Source of the DNA: Rhodothalassium salexigens DSM 2132
GTDB taxonomy: Bacteria > Pseudomonadota > Alphaproteobacteria > Sphingomonadales > Rhodothalassiaceae
Assembly (NCBI RefSeq): GCF_004341375.1
Contig: NZ_SLXO01000013.1
Location: 25,291 to 89,290, forward strand
Length of the DNA stretch: 64,000 nucleotides
Reading direction: 5' to 3'
Shown here: positions 22,758-31,517 of the stretch, in pieces
Layout of the letters: the number at the start of each line of letters is the position of its first letter
Numbering within the stretch: position 1 is the stretch's first letter
Position numbers and translations under genes: made by a program
Notes under the pieces: generated by a model
The model's input: only the letters and a program-made list of their open reading frames with translations
What the model was told of the DNA's origin: nothing
Databases searched by the model: none

Positions 22758-23537
22758 ATGCTCAGCGTCCTTTCGCCGGCCAAGCGGCTGGATTTCGAGA
22801 CCCCGCCGGTGGTCGACCGGCACAGCCAGCCCGCGTTTCTGGACGCGGCGCAGACTCTGGCGCACGAAGCCGCCAAGCTCAAGCCCGAGGAGATCCAGGG
22901 GCTGATGGGCGTGTCGGACCAGATCGCCGAATTGAACGCCCGGCGCTTTCAGGCGTTTTCGCCGCCTTTCGATCTCGCCAACGCCAAGCAGGCGGTCTTC
23001 GCCTTTCAAGGCGACGTCTATCAGGGCCTCGACGCGGCGAGCCTGTCGGCCGACGATCTGGGCTTTGCGCAGGACCATGTGCGCATCTTGTCGGGGCTTT
23101 ACGGGCTGCTGCGCCCGCTCGACCTGATGCAACCCTATCGCCTGGAAATGGGCACCAAGTTCCGCAATCCGCGTGGCACCGACCTTTACGCCTTCTGGCG
23201 CGACACCCTGGCGCCCGCCCTGGCCGCCGAAGCCGCCTGCGACGTGCTGGTCAATCTGGCGTCGAAGGAATATTTCTCCGCCGTCGATACACAGGCGCTG
23301 GCGGCGCGCGGCGTCGAGGTGGTCACCCCGGCCTTCTACGAGATGCGCGATGGCCGGCCCAAGATCATCTCGTTCCATGCCAAGAAGGCGCGCGGGGCGA
23401 TGGTGCGCTTTCAGGTGGAAAACCGCATCGATCGGGTCGACGGGCTCAAGGACTTCGACCGCGACGGCTACACCTATCGCGACGATCTGAGCGACGCCGC
23501 CACGCTGGTGTTCACCCGGCCCGACAGCCGCGGCTGA
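22758..23537 (+). CDS. yaaA: Peroxide stress protein YaaA (DUF328)
   Basis: 259 residues from the ATG at 22758, preceded by GAGGGG at 7 bases. The start MLSVLSPAKRLDFETPPV, FQGDVYQGLDA near residues 84-94, GLYGLLRPLDLMQPYRLEMG near 115-134 and LASKEYFSAVD near 169-179 are hallmarks of the YaaA family. In E. coli YaaA lowers intracellular free iron under peroxide stress and binds DNA with unusual structure. The neighbouring LysR regulator is not OxyR, so no peroxide-specific control is visible. Confidence 0.92.
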   Translation: MLSVLSPAKRLDFETPPVVDRHSQPAFLDAAQTLAHEAAKLKPEEIQGLMGVSDQIAELNARRFQAFSPPFDLANAKQAVFAFQGDVYQGLDAASLSADDLGFAQDHVRILSGLYGLLRPLDLMQPYRLEMGTKFRNPRGTDLYAFWRDTLAPALAAEAACDVLVNLASKEYFSAVDTQALAARGVEVVTPAFYEMRDGRPKIISFHAKKARGAMVRFQVENRIDRVDGLKDFDRDGYTYRDDLSDAATLVFTRPDSRG

Positions 23538-23621
23538 GGCGCGCCATCGCATCTGGCCGGGCGGCCGTCGGGACACCCGGCGGTCGACCAAGCCTGAGGG
23601 CAAGTCTGAGGGGAGGGGCGG

Positions 23622-24527
23622 ATGGCGCCGACCATAGATTGGGACAAGCTGCGCATCTTCCACACCGTCGCGCGTGCCGGCAGCTTCACCGAGGCGGCGC
23701 GCAAGCTCGGGCTCAGCCAGTCCTCGGTCAGCCGCCAGGTGCGCGCGGTCGAGGACCATTTCAACGTCAGTCTGTTCAACCGCCATGCCCGCGGCCTGGT
23801 GCTCACCTATGAAGGCGAGCGCTTGTTCGAGACCGCCGAGGCGATGGCCGACCGGCTCGCCGGCACCGAGCAGATGTTGCTTGAAGCCAAGGGCCAGCCG
23901 CGCGGCCGGCTGCGCATCACCACCATGGCCAGCTTCGGCGCCTATTGGCTGGCGCCGCGCCTCAGCGCCTTTATCGAGGCCTATCCCGAGATGGATCTGG
24001 AATTGATCCTCGACGACAACGATCTGGACCTGAGCCGGCGCGAGGCCGACGTGGCGATCCGCTTCCACGGCTCGCGCCAGTCGGAGTTGATCCAGCGCCC
24101 GCTGGTGGTCGTCCACCACCATATCTACGCCTCGCCCGACTATCTGGCGCGCAAGGGCGAGCCGTTGACCGCGGCCGATCTGGACCGCCACGACCTGATC
24201 GTCTACGGCCCCGAAACCCCCGATGCGCTGCGCGACATCAACTGGACGCTGACCATCGGCGCCGAGGGCAGGCCGCGTCGGCCGGTGATGATGATCAATT
24301 CCACCTATGCGGTGTTGCAGGCGATTCGCTCGGGCCTCGGCATCGCCGCCTTGCCGGACTATCTGGCCGAGGGCGACGACAGGCTGGTGCGCATCCTGAC
24401 CCACATCGATTGCCCGGCGTTCGAGAGCTTCTTCGTCTATCCCCAGGAACTGCGCGGGTCGAAGCGGGTGCGGTTGTTCCGCGAATTCCTGGTCGACCGG
24501 GTGCGCCGCGACGCCGCCAATCTGTGA
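23622..24527 (+). CDS. LysR family transcriptional regulator
   Basis: 301 residues from the ATG at 23622, after GAGGGGAGGG. A winged helix-turn-helix lies at about residues 7-66 (LRIFHTVARAGSFTEAARKL, then SQSSVSRQVRAVEDHF), followed by a two-lobed effector domain whose start is RLRITTMASFGAYWLAP. The effector is unknown. It sits 130 bases before a GMC oxidoreductase on the same strand rather than divergent from a target, so the target is not obvious; GMC gene control is possible. Confidence 0.92.
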   Translation: MAPTIDWDKLRIFHTVARAGSFTEAARKLGLSQSSVSRQVRAVEDHFNVSLFNRHARGLVLTYEGERLFETAEAMADRLAGTEQMLLEAKGQPRGRLRITTMASFGAYWLAPRLSAFIEAYPEMDLELILDDNDLDLSRREADVAIRFHGSRQSELIQRPLVVVHHHIYASPDYLARKGEPLTAADLDRHDLIVYGPETPDALRDINWTLTIGAEGRPRRPVMMINSTYAVLQAIRSGLGIAALPDYLAEGDDRLVRILTHIDCPAFESFFVYPQELRGSKRVRLFREFLVDRVRRDAANL

Positions 24528-24567
24528 TCGCCCCTTGAGCCCCGGCGGCCGGTTCAAGCCCAAAGCT

Positions 24568-24596
24568 TTGACGCGCGCGGCTGAACCAGTTTAGTC
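24568..24596 (+). promoter_or_regulatory. Candidate promoter of the GMC oxidoreductase gene
   Basis: TTGACG (24568-24573) and TTAGTC (24591-24596) are separated by 17 bases, about 60 bases before the ATG at 24658. The -35 is strong, the -10 moderate. Confidence 0.45.
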
Positions 24597-24657
24597 TCGT
24601 TCTGAAGACGGCGCAGACGCCGCGGTAAAGGCCGGGTCGGGCCGGCGGGGAGGCGAT

Positions 24658-26382
24658 ATGGCGACCAAAACCGGCGGGGCGCCCAAGACCGGCGGGACCA
24701 GCCAGGCGGGCGGGGTCGAGGGCGCCGAGGTTTTCGACTATATCGTCATCGGTGCCGGGTCGGCGGGGTGCACGCTTGCCGGGCGTCTGGCCGAGCGGCC
24801 GGGCGTGCGCGTGCTGGTCCTCGAAGCCGGGCCGAAGGATCGCAGCGCCTGGATTCATATCCCCGTGGGCTATGCCAAGACCCTGTCGTCGCGGACGCTC
24901 AATTGGCAGTTCCCGACCGAACGCGACGCCGGTACCGGTGGCCGGGTCCATCTGTGGCCGCGCGGCAAGACCCTGGGCGGATCGTCGGCGATCAACGCCA
25001 TGCTCTACATCCGCGGCAATCCCGGCGACTATGACGGCTGGGCGCAGCGCGGCCTTGCGGGCTGGGACTGGGCCCATGTGTTGCCCTATTTCATGCGCAG
25101 CGAAGACCAGGCGCGTGGCGCGCTGCCCGGTCACGGCGTCGGCGGCCCGCTGCACGTTTCCGACCCCACGTTCGAGCACCCGATTTCCGACGCCCTGGTG
25201 GCCGCAGCCGAGGCCGAGGGCCTGCCCCGACGCGCCGACTTCAACGCCGGCGAGCAGGAAGGCGTCGGCTTCTACCAGTTGACCATCCATGGCGGCCGGC
25301 GGGTGTCGGCGGCGACCGCCTATCTGCACCCGGCGGTGGCGGCCGGTCGGGTGGCGGTGCAGACCGGCGCGCTGGTCGAACGGATCCTGGTCGACGGCGG
25401 CCGGGCGGTGGGCGTGCGCTACCGCCAGGGCCGGCGCACGGTCACCGTGCGCGCCGGGGCCGAGGTGATTTTGAGCGCCGGGGCGGTCAACTCGCCCCAT
25501 CTGCTCGAACTGTCGGGCATCGGCGACGCCGAACGGCTGCGCGCGCTGGGTATCGAGCCGGTGCACCATCTGCCCGGCGTGGGCGAGAATTTGCAGGACC
25601 ATTTCAACGCCGCGCTGGCGTTCCGGCTCAAGCCCGGCACGCCGTCGGTCAACGCCATGGGCCATGGGCTCGGGCTGCTGCGCGAGGCGCTGCGTTATCT
25701 GGCCAGCCGGCGCGGCTTTTTCGCCATCTCGGCAGCCCATGTGGCGATGTTCGCCAAGTCGCGCCCCGGCCTGGACTGGCCCGACCTGCAATACCACGCG
25801 CTCGCCGGCAGCCTCGACGGCGAGGCATACAAGCGCAACAAGCTCAAGTTCGACCGCGACCCGGGGCTGACCATCGGCCATTGCCTGCTGCGCCCGGACA
25901 GCCGCGGCTCGATCCACGCGCGCAGCGCCGACCCCACCGAGCCGCCCGTGATCCGCCCCAACTATCTGAGCGCGCCCGGCGACGTGCGCGCCATGCTCGA
26001 CGGCTACCGGTTGACCCGCCGGATCGTCGCCCGCGCGCCCCTGGCCCAGCACATCGACCATGAACGCGAACCCGGCAGCACCGCCCAGGACGATGACGCC
26101 CTGATGGCCCATATGCGCGACAAGGGCACCACCATCTATCACCCGGTGGGCACCTGCCGCATGGGCGCCGCCGACGAGCCCGGAGCCGTGGTCGATGCCA
26201 CCTTGACGGTGCGCGGGCTTGACGGCCTGCGCGTGGTGGACGCCTCGGTGATGCCGACGCTGGTGTCGGGCAACACCAATGCACCGACGATCATGATCGC
26301 GGAAAAGGCCGCCGATTTGATCCTCGGGCGCTCGGCGTTAGCCCCCGTAGAACTGGCCCTGGATCAAACAGACGCGGCTTGA
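24658..26382 (+). CDS. GMC family FAD-dependent oxidoreductase (choline dehydrogenase-like)
   Basis: 574 residues. GMC enzymes oxidise alcohols with FAD. An unusual Gly/Thr/Lys-rich leader of about 25 residues precedes the Rossmann dinucleotide motif [18 protein letters not shown] (G32-G37). The GMC signature [22 protein letters not shown] lies near 104-125. The catalytic histidine is H495 ([13 protein letters not shown]), and the second active-site position is asparagine in [15 protein letters not shown]. Substrate: choline, long-chain alcohols and polyethylene glycol are all possible; no BetB or BetI neighbour supports choline. GGGGAGGC precedes the ATG. Confidence 0.9.
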   Translation: MATKTGGAPKTGGTSQAGGVEGAEVFDYIVIGAGSAGCTLAGRLAERPGVRVLVLEAGPKDRSAWIHIPVGYAKTLSSRTLNWQFPTERDAGTGGRVHLWPRGKTLGGSSAINAMLYIRGNPGDYDGWAQRGLAGWDWAHVLPYFMRSEDQARGALPGHGVGGPLHVSDPTFEHPISDALVAAAEAEGLPRRADFNAGEQEGVGFYQLTIHGGRRVSAATAYLHPAVAAGRVAVQTGALVERILVDGGRAVGVRYRQGRRTVTVRAGAEVILSAGAVNSPHLLELSGIGDAERLRALGIEPVHHLPGVGENLQDHFNAALAFRLKPGTPSVNAMGHGLGLLREALRYLASRRGFFAISAAHVAMFAKSRPGLDWPDLQYHALAGSLDGEAYKRNKLKFDRDPGLTIGHCLLRPDSRGSIHARSADPTEPPVIRPNYLSAPGDVRAMLDGYRLTRRIVARAPLAQHIDHEREPGSTAQDDDALMAHMRDKGTTIYHPVGTCRMGAADEPGAVVDATLTVRGLDGLRVVDASVMPTLVSGNTNAPTIMIAEKAADLILGRSALAPVELALDQTDAA

Positions 26383-26512
26383 CTCGAACCCACTCAAACA
26401 CCCACACTTTTCTCTGCCGCATTGGGTGCTGAGCCTCATCGCCCGAGCTAGAGGTGTGTGTGCCCGGTCTTCTCTGCGGTAGAGACGCGAACTGGAAGAC
26501 GGAGATCGGACG

Positions 26513-26722
26513 GTGGCTTCGGGTAAGGTGAAATGGTTCAACGCGACCAAGGGCTATGGGTTCATCCAGCCCGACGAGGGCGGCAAGGACGCCTTCGTCC
26601 ATATTACCGCAGTCAAGCAAGCCGGCTTGGAAAGCCTGGAAGAGGGGCAACGGGTCGAGTTCGAGCTGTTGCCGGCGGCCAAGGGTCGGACCTCGGCGGG
26701 CAATCTCCGTCTTCTCGACTGA
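26513..26722 (+). CDS. Cold-shock domain protein (CspA family)
   Basis: 69 residues with a GTG start at 26513 preceded by GGAG. One cold-shock domain covers the protein: RNP1 (KGYGFIQP, residues 13-20) and RNP2 (AFVHIT, 27-32). These proteins bind single-stranded RNA/DNA and melt mRNA structure. The 130-base leader (26383-26512) may form the usual thermosensitive structure; CTCTGCCG and CTCTGCGG copies recur there, but no specific cold-shock element was identified. Confidence 0.95.
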   Translation: MASGKVKWFNATKGYGFIQPDEGGKDAFVHITAVKQAGLESLEEGQRVEFELLPAAKGRTSAGNLRLLD

Positions 26723-26770
26723 ACCGGCCGCGGCGGCGGCATTTGATCACAGACATATAAGGAGGCCGGC

Positions 26771-27211
26771 ATGGCGGAAGCGAAAACCGGCGATCGCGTC
26801 AGCGTGCACTACAAGGGCACGCTGGACGACGGACAGCAATTCGACAATTCGCGCGAGCGTGACGAGCCGATCGACTTCGTGGTCGGTGACAACCAGATCA
26901 TCGCCGGTTTCGAGGACGCGGTGAAGGGCATGACGCCCGGTGATACCAAGGCGGTGCGCGTGGAGGCCGAAGATGCCTATGGCGAACGCCGGGACGAACT
27001 GGTCTTTACCGTGCCGAAAAGCGAACTGCCCGACGATGTGGAGGTTCAGGTGGGCTCGCGCCTGCAACTGGGCACGCCCGACGGGCAGTCGGTGGTGGTC
27101 ACGGTGACCGCGATCGACGACGACAATCTGACCCTTGATGCCAATCACATGCTGGCGGGCAAGGCGCTCAATTTCGAGATCGAACTGGTCGACGTGCAGG
27201 AACAGGCGTAA
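26771..27211 (+). CDS. FKBP-type peptidyl-prolyl isomerase (SlyD-like)
   Basis: 146 residues from the ATG at 26771 after AAGGAGG. It starts VSVHYKGTLDDGQQFDNS and continues with FVVGDNQIIAGFEDAVKGMTPGD, the FKBP fold with an insert-in-flap chaperone domain (about residues 70-120: SELPDDVEVQVGSRLQL). The SlyD histidine-rich metal tail is absent, as in the FkpB/SlpA branch. It follows the cold-shock gene by 48 bases and precedes an intrinsic terminator, so the two may form one transcript for folding under stress. Confidence 0.92.
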   Translation: MAEAKTGDRVSVHYKGTLDDGQQFDNSRERDEPIDFVVGDNQIIAGFEDAVKGMTPGDTKAVRVEAEDAYGERRDELVFTVPKSELPDDVEVQVGSRLQLGTPDGQSVVVTVTAIDDDNLTLDANHMLAGKALNFEIELVDVQEQA

Positions 27212-27246
27212 ACGCCCGCTTGATCGTCCCGATCATGAGCCATTGG

Positions 27247-27282
27247 ATGCCCGGCTCGGCGCCGCCGAACCGGGCATTTTTG
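27247..27282 (+). terminator. Intrinsic terminator after the FKBP gene
   Basis: A 14-bp stem with one mismatch (27247-27260 pairs with 27264-27277) and a 3-base loop is followed by five T (27277-27281). It sits 35 bases after the isomerase stop codon and is the cleanest terminator in the first half of the window. Confidence 0.85.
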
Positions 27283-27590
27283 TCGCTCCGTTCGGCTTGG
27301 TGTCGGGGGAGAGGCGGCCATTGCCCACCGCGTGTGCCGGGGTGGGCTTGTGCCGCGTTGCGGGCGCTGTGCTCGGCTGCGCGATGGAGGCCCAAGACGA
27401 AACCGGGCGCTCGGGCGGCTGTTGTTGCGATCTGGTGGTGACCGTTTAAGCTGGCCGGCCATGGCTGGGATACTTCTTTCATCCGTCGGCGGTCTATGCT
27501 TTACTGGACTTCGCCGGTTTTGGAAGTTTGTTGATGCTCCCGGCGGCTGGCTGGCTCGACACCAGCGATCGTTGGGGGGGTGGTCGAGCC
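27283..27590. other. Leader region of the PAS_5 gene, no gene seen
   Basis: 308 bases between the terminator and the PAS_5 start. An AT-richer part (about 27465-27535) is a plausible promoter region, but I could not pick a convincing hexamer pair. No repeat or RNA motif stands out. Confidence 0.4.
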
Positions 27591-28148
27591 ATGTCGCGAA
27601 CGCTCATCAAGGCTTATTACGCCCTCGACGATCCGATGGCCGACCTGGAGGTGCAGCCTGCATCGCTCGCCTGGTGGCGGGGTTTGTGCCGGCGCTGTGA
27701 CCGGCCAACCCGCCGCGACCTGGATTTCGCCGAGTTGCGCGGGTGGCACAGCCGTCTGATGCTGTGCGAGGTGTTGGCCGATGGCAGCGATATGGTCACG
27801 CGCATCGTCGGCGAGGAGGTCAAGGATCTGTTCACCGGCCAGGTGGAGCCCAAGCCGCATCTGCGCTTCGATCGCGGCACGCGGCTGGGCACGATCATCG
27901 ATGTGTCGCCCGAGCGCCAGCGCGCTCATGTGCGCCGCATCGTCGACACCCCGGCGATTGCCGTCACCCAGGGCTGGCTTGAGCTGCTCAACGGCCGCCA
28001 GGTGGAGTTGTTCGCGCTCGATTATCCGCTGTTCGCGGCGGCGGGCGAGAACCGCTATGTGATCACCTTTTTCGAGGTCCAAGCCGGCGACGTGCTCGAC
28101 GCGATGCCCCACAAGGGCCTGCGCGACATGGCCCACGACAATCGCTGA
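27591..28148 (+). CDS. PAS_5 (DUF1491-like) domain protein
   Basis: 185 residues from the ATG at 27591; in-frame ATGs at 27528 and 27534 add a short non-conserved leader. The middle reads WHSRLMLCEVLADGSDMVTRIVGEEVKDLFTG and then ERQRAHVRRIVDTPAIAVTQGWLELLNGRQVELFALDYPLF, which fits the PAS_5 (PF07310) family common in Rhodospirillales. These stand-alone PAS proteins have no output domain and are presumed partners of other signalling proteins. Its partner is unknown. It runs convergent with the carotenoid oxygenase (24-base gap). Family assignment is by remembered pattern. Confidence 0.7.
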   Translation: MSRTLIKAYYALDDPMADLEVQPASLAWWRGLCRRCDRPTRRDLDFAELRGWHSRLMLCEVLADGSDMVTRIVGEEVKDLFTGQVEPKPHLRFDRGTRLGTIIDVSPERQRAHVRRIVDTPAIAVTQGWLELLNGRQVELFALDYPLFAAAGENRYVITFFEVQAGDVLDAMPHKGLRDMAHDNR

Positions 28149-28172
28149 CCGATGGCGCGAAAACGCTTTGGC

Positions 28173-29735
28173 TCACCAACGCCAGATCCCATGAAAGCTT
28201 AACGGCAGCGCCACCGGTGCTCGCCACGTGACCAGCGGCCCGCGCTCCAGACGGGCGGCGTCGAAGACATGCAATTCGGTCGCCTGCGCCGCCAGATTGA
28301 GGCTGGTACCGACCAGCCAGCCCTCGGTTTCGGCGCCGCCGCCGGGAGCGGGCACGAAGATATGCTCCTCGACGAGATGGTCCGACCCGAACCGGAAGCA
28401 GTCGGTGGTGCCGGTCGACCAGTCGGTTCGCTGGACGGTATTGAAGCCCACCGCGGGTGCGGGATCGCCGGCATCGTGTCCGACACTCCACACCGACGAA
28501 CGCGGCTGTCCTTGGCGGCGCGCGTCGGTGCGCGGGAATTCCGCCACCACGTCAGACTGACGCACCTCGGCGCGACCGTCCGGATGTAGCGAGACCAGAC
28601 ACAGGCGCGGCAGGTCTTGCCGAACCGCCACGCCACGGACCAGTTGTCCGCCGATCTCGCCATCCATGGTCGGTCGGTCGGCGAAACAAACGTCGAAATG
28701 CAGGCCGCCGCCGGCATCTTCCCAGGCATCGCCGGTGTGGAAGAAAAACGCCGCCGGCAGATGGAACAGCCGCCGGTCGGCGAAATTGTCCTTGTCGACC
28801 ACCAGCACCGTCACGCCGCGCTCCGGCTGCCAGGCCAGACGGTCCACAAGCGGCGGATGACCGCCCGACACGATCCACGGATGCAGCGGAAAGATCAGTT
28901 TGCGCTCGGTGACCGCGAAATCGTGAATGTAGGCGGCTCGGGGCCAGGGAATGGTGGCTGCTTTGGCCACTCGCCCTGTGGGGTCGAGCGCCCAGACGAA
29001 GGCCCGGGTGCTTCCCAGACCGAGGCCGAAGTTCCAGATCCAGCCGCGCGGGTCAATCTTGGGATGGGCGGAAAACGGCATGTGGCGCACATCATCGCGC
29101 AGCGTCACGGTGCCCCGGGTCGCCAGGGTTTCGGGGTCGAGCGCTGTGGGGCTGCCGGCTTCCCACAGTGCCCAGAGGGCGTCGCCCCGGTCGAGCACGG
29201 CGGTGTTGGCGGCGTTGGCGTCGTCGGCATGGGCGATGGCTGTGTCCGGGGCGCCCGCCGTCCCGAAACCGGGACTGACGAAACCGCCGGCCGCAGTGTC
29301 AACCCGACGCTTGTGGGTGTCGACGAAGCGGGCGGTCAGATGGGCTTCCTCGCCGGCGATGCGGAACGCCCGGACCAAGCCATCGCCGTCGAACCAGTGC
29401 CCGATCGTCTGGTCGCCCCGGGTAAATTGGCCTGGTCCGTTGCGGATCAGGGTGCCGGCCAGGGCTTCGGGCGCGCGGCCATGGATCGGGCGCAGCGGCA
29501 CGGGCCCGACGCCACCGACCGGCGCGTTGCGAAAGCCCAGATGCCAGCGCGGCGTTCCGCCCTCAAGCGCCGCCGCGGCTGCCAGCGCGCCTTGTCGGGC
29601 CGGGGCGCTGAGCCAGAGACCGGCGGCGGTGCCGGCCAACAGGTTAAGCACGGTGCGCCGCGACGGGGTGTGGTCGCAGATGGGCCCGCCGATGGTCGGC
29701 GCCGATGGCGGTCGGTGCGTGCGGGGGGTGTGCAT
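28173..29735 (-). CDS. Carotenoid/stilbene cleavage oxygenase (RPE65 family) with Tat signal
   Basis: 520 residues from the ATG at 29735, with GGGAG upstream. The family cleaves carotenoid, apocarotenoid or stilbene double bonds with a non-haem iron held by four histidines. Candidates are H224 (FSAHPKIDPRGW), H271 (AYIHDFAV), H333 (FFFHTGDAWED) and H515 in the C-terminal FHGIWRW. HWFDGDGLV (113-121) is also conserved. Unusually for the family, an N-terminal Tat signal (PSRRTVLNLLAG, RR at 26-27) predicts export to the periplasm, favouring an external aromatic or apocarotenoid substrate. It lies next to a secreted DUF2141 gene on the same strand, 17 bases apart. Confidence 0.88.
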   Translation of the reverse strand: MHTPRTHRPPSAPTIGGPICDHTPSRRTVLNLLAGTAAGLWLSAPARQGALAAAAALEGGTPRWHLGFRNAPVGGVGPVPLRPIHGRAPEALAGTLIRNGPGQFTRGDQTIGHWFDGDGLVRAFRIAGEEAHLTARFVDTHKRRVDTAAGGFVSPGFGTAGAPDTAIAHADDANAANTAVLDRGDALWALWEAGSPTALDPETLATRGTVTLRDDVRHMPFSAHPKIDPRGWIWNFGLGLGSTRAFVWALDPTGRVAKAATIPWPRAAYIHDFAVTERKLIFPLHPWIVSGGHPPLVDRLAWQPERGVTVLVVDKDNFADRRLFHLPAAFFFHTGDAWEDAGGGLHFDVCFADRPTMDGEIGGQLVRGVAVRQDLPRLCLVSLHPDGRAEVRQSDVVAEFPRTDARRQGQPRSSVWSVGHDAGDPAPAVGFNTVQRTDWSTGTTDCFRFGSDHLVEEHIFVPAPGGGAETEGWLVGTSLNLAAQATELHVFDAARLERGPLVTWRAPVALPLSFHGIWRW

Positions 29736-29752
29736 GGCTCTGGCTCCCGGCG

Positions 29753-30202
29753 TCAGCGGCGGAACGACAGCGTCTGACCGGTCTCGCCAGTCGCCACCTG
29801 AAACCGTGTTGCGGCCCACTCGGGCGGGCCGTAGCGGACCGTGGCACCGTTGGAAAAGGCCACGGCCTCGACGGGCACGCCGAACGGGTTGGTGTTCAGG
29901 CTGTTGTCGTCGTTGAGGTCGTGGAATGCCCGCACCGCATAGTCGCCAGGCGGCAGAGCGTCGAGCGTCTGGCGCACGGTCGGCGCGGTGACCGGCAGGC
30001 GGAAAGCGCGCACCGGTGCGCCGTTGCCGCCATAGGCATCGGCATTGTCGAATACCGCGGCCATGATTGCGCCCGACGGCTCGGTTACTTCGAACGTGAG
30101 CGTCAGTCGACCGGTTTCACGGTCACCGTCAGCCGCGTTGCTGCCGAGCCCAATGGCGCCGGTCAGGCATAGGGCATACAAGAACAGGGGGGCAGATCGC
30201 AT
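29753..30202 (-). CDS. Exported DUF2141 family protein
   Basis: 149 residues from the ATG at 30202, with GGAG at 8 bases. A signal peptide (MRSAPLFLYALCLTGAIGLGS) is followed by one beta-sandwich domain with hallmark blocks GAIMAAVFDNADAY, LPPGDYAVRAFHDLNDDNSLNTNPFG and a C-terminal beta strand, fitting DUF2141 (PF09912). These periplasmic proteins are often next to carotenoid-related genes; here it sits upstream of the carotenoid oxygenase, 17 bases apart, probably in one operon. Function unproven; ligand binding or an accessory role for the oxygenase is inference. Confidence 0.85.
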   Translation of the reverse strand: MRSAPLFLYALCLTGAIGLGSNAADGDRETGRLTLTFEVTEPSGAIMAAVFDNADAYGGNGAPVRAFRLPVTAPTVRQTLDALPPGDYAVRAFHDLNDDNSLNTNPFGVPVEAVAFSNGATVRYGPPEWAATRFQVATGETGQTLSFRR

Positions 30203-30243
30203 GATCAAGGCTCCATTGCAAAAGCGGTTCGCTCGCTGCCATC

Positions 30244-30274
30244 AGGCAGGCCAGAGCGGTGCGCTGGCCTGCCT
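30244..30274. promoter_or_regulatory. Perfect 11-bp inverted repeat, candidate operator
   Basis: AGGCAGGCCAG (30244-30254) and CTGGCCTGCCT (30264-30274) with a 9-base centre lie in the 265-base divergent region between the DUF2141/oxygenase pair and the LytTR gene. There is no T-run, so an operator is more likely than a terminator. It lies 42 bases upstream of the DUF2141 start. Confidence 0.5.
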
Positions 30275-30406
30275 CGGCCATCTCTGCCGTCGGCCTTTCC
30301 CGCTGACTGGCTTTCGGCCGCGTTGCGTGCGGGGGCATTGGCATCGGACTCCCATGTGCCGCAACCAGGGCGAAATCGGCACAGCGGATGCGTGGAGGGC
30401 GTTGCG

Positions 30407-30445
30407 GCGCATCGCCGGCGGCGGGTATCGTGACCGGCGATGCGC
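30407..30445. promoter_or_regulatory. Perfect 12-bp inverted repeat upstream of the LytTR gene
   Basis: GCGCATCGCCGG (30407-30418) and CCGGCGATGCGC (30434-30445) with a 15-base centre end 22 bases before the LytTR ATG at 30468. It could be an autoregulatory site or a hairpin that masks translation start. Confidence 0.5.
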
Positions 30446-30467
30446 GACTGACGATGATCGAGCCGCC

Positions 30468-31475
30468 ATGTTCGCCCGGACGACCGCTTTCAATATCGCC
30501 TTCGTTCTGATCGTCGGCACACTGTTGGCCGCCAGCGGTGTCTATGGCACCGGGGTGCTTGGCTGGCCGCGGGTGTGGCTTTACTGGACCGGCCTGATCG
30601 CCGTGGGCTTCTGGATCGGCACGGCGATTTCCGCCCAGCTTGCCCGCATGCTGCCGGTCGGTCGCGCGCCCTGGATGCTGCGATGGTTGCTGCTGTCGGC
30701 AGCCCTCAGCGCGCCCATGTGCGCCGTCGTTGCGACGGCTCAGATCGTGATCGATCAGCCGATTCCGGCGTCGGCGCTGTGGGATTTGTTGCTCAAAGTC
30801 GCGGTGATCACCGCAGCGGTCGTCGGCGCGCGGCAACTGGCCGACATGGGCGGCGCCGGTGCGCCGGATCTGGCCGAATCACCGCCCGCCGCGGACGGCA
30901 GCGCGCTATCCGCGCCGACGGCCGCTGCCGTGCCGCCGTCGGGTCCGTCGCCCATTCCGTTGCCGGGGCCGGCTCTGACGCCCGCCTTCGCCCCCAAGCC
31001 GACGCCGGATCCGCTGGCCGCGCCGCGGGGGCTGACCGACGAGCCGCCGGTCGCCGGGGCCAGGGCGGCAGGCGGCCCATCGGATGCTCCCGACACCGCG
31101 CCGTCCACCGCCGCCGCCCGATCCGTCCGGGCGGCCGACGGTTTCGCCCGTTCGGCCCGGCTGGCACGCCGGTTGCCTGCGAAGCTACAAGGCGCCGAGA
31201 TTTGGGCGCTGTCGGCCGAAGACCATTATGTGCGCGTCCATACCGCGCAAGGCGAGGCGCTGATCCTGATCCGTTTCGCCGACGCCATCGCCGAAATGGC
31301 ACCGATTCCGGGGGCGCGCACGCACCGGTCCTGGTGGGTGGCGCGCGCCGGCATACGCACCGCCGAGCGGCGGCGCGAAGGCGGGGTGGTGGTGCTGAAA
31401 AGCGGCGTTCAGGTCCCGGTGTCACGCAGCCGGACGGCCGAGATCGCGGCGCGCGACTGGTTCGACCCGGATTGA
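30468..31475 (+). CDS. Membrane-anchored LytTR-type DNA-binding regulator
   Basis: 335 residues from the ATG at 30468. About four membrane helices occupy residues 1-125 (for example FNIAFVLIVGTLLAASGVYGTG and WLYWTGLIAVGFWIGTAISA). A Pro/Ala-rich flexible linker follows (about 128-228), then a LytTR DNA-binding domain (about 235-330) with EIWALSAEDHYVRVHTAQGEALI and the C-terminal VPVSRSR. Membrane-bound LytTR regulators lack a receiver domain and are thought to be controlled by small membrane partners or directly by membrane signals. It diverges from the DUF2141/carotenoid oxygenase pair, a possible target. Confidence 0.83.
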   Translation: MFARTTAFNIAFVLIVGTLLAASGVYGTGVLGWPRVWLYWTGLIAVGFWIGTAISAQLARMLPVGRAPWMLRWLLLSAALSAPMCAVVATAQIVIDQPIPASALWDLLLKVAVITAAVVGARQLADMGGAGAPDLAESPPAADGSALSAPTAAAVPPSGPSPIPLPGPALTPAFAPKPTPDPLAAPRGLTDEPPVAGARAAGGPSDAPDTAPSTAAARSVRAADGFARSARLARRLPAKLQGAEIWALSAEDHYVRVHTAQGEALILIRFADAIAEMAPIPGARTHRSWWVARAGIRTAERRREGGVVVLKSGVQVPVSRSRTAEIAARDWFDPD

Positions 31476-31517
31476 CGGCCCGGGATCGCCGAACGGGCCA
31501 TCAGTCCCGGGGCGCCC

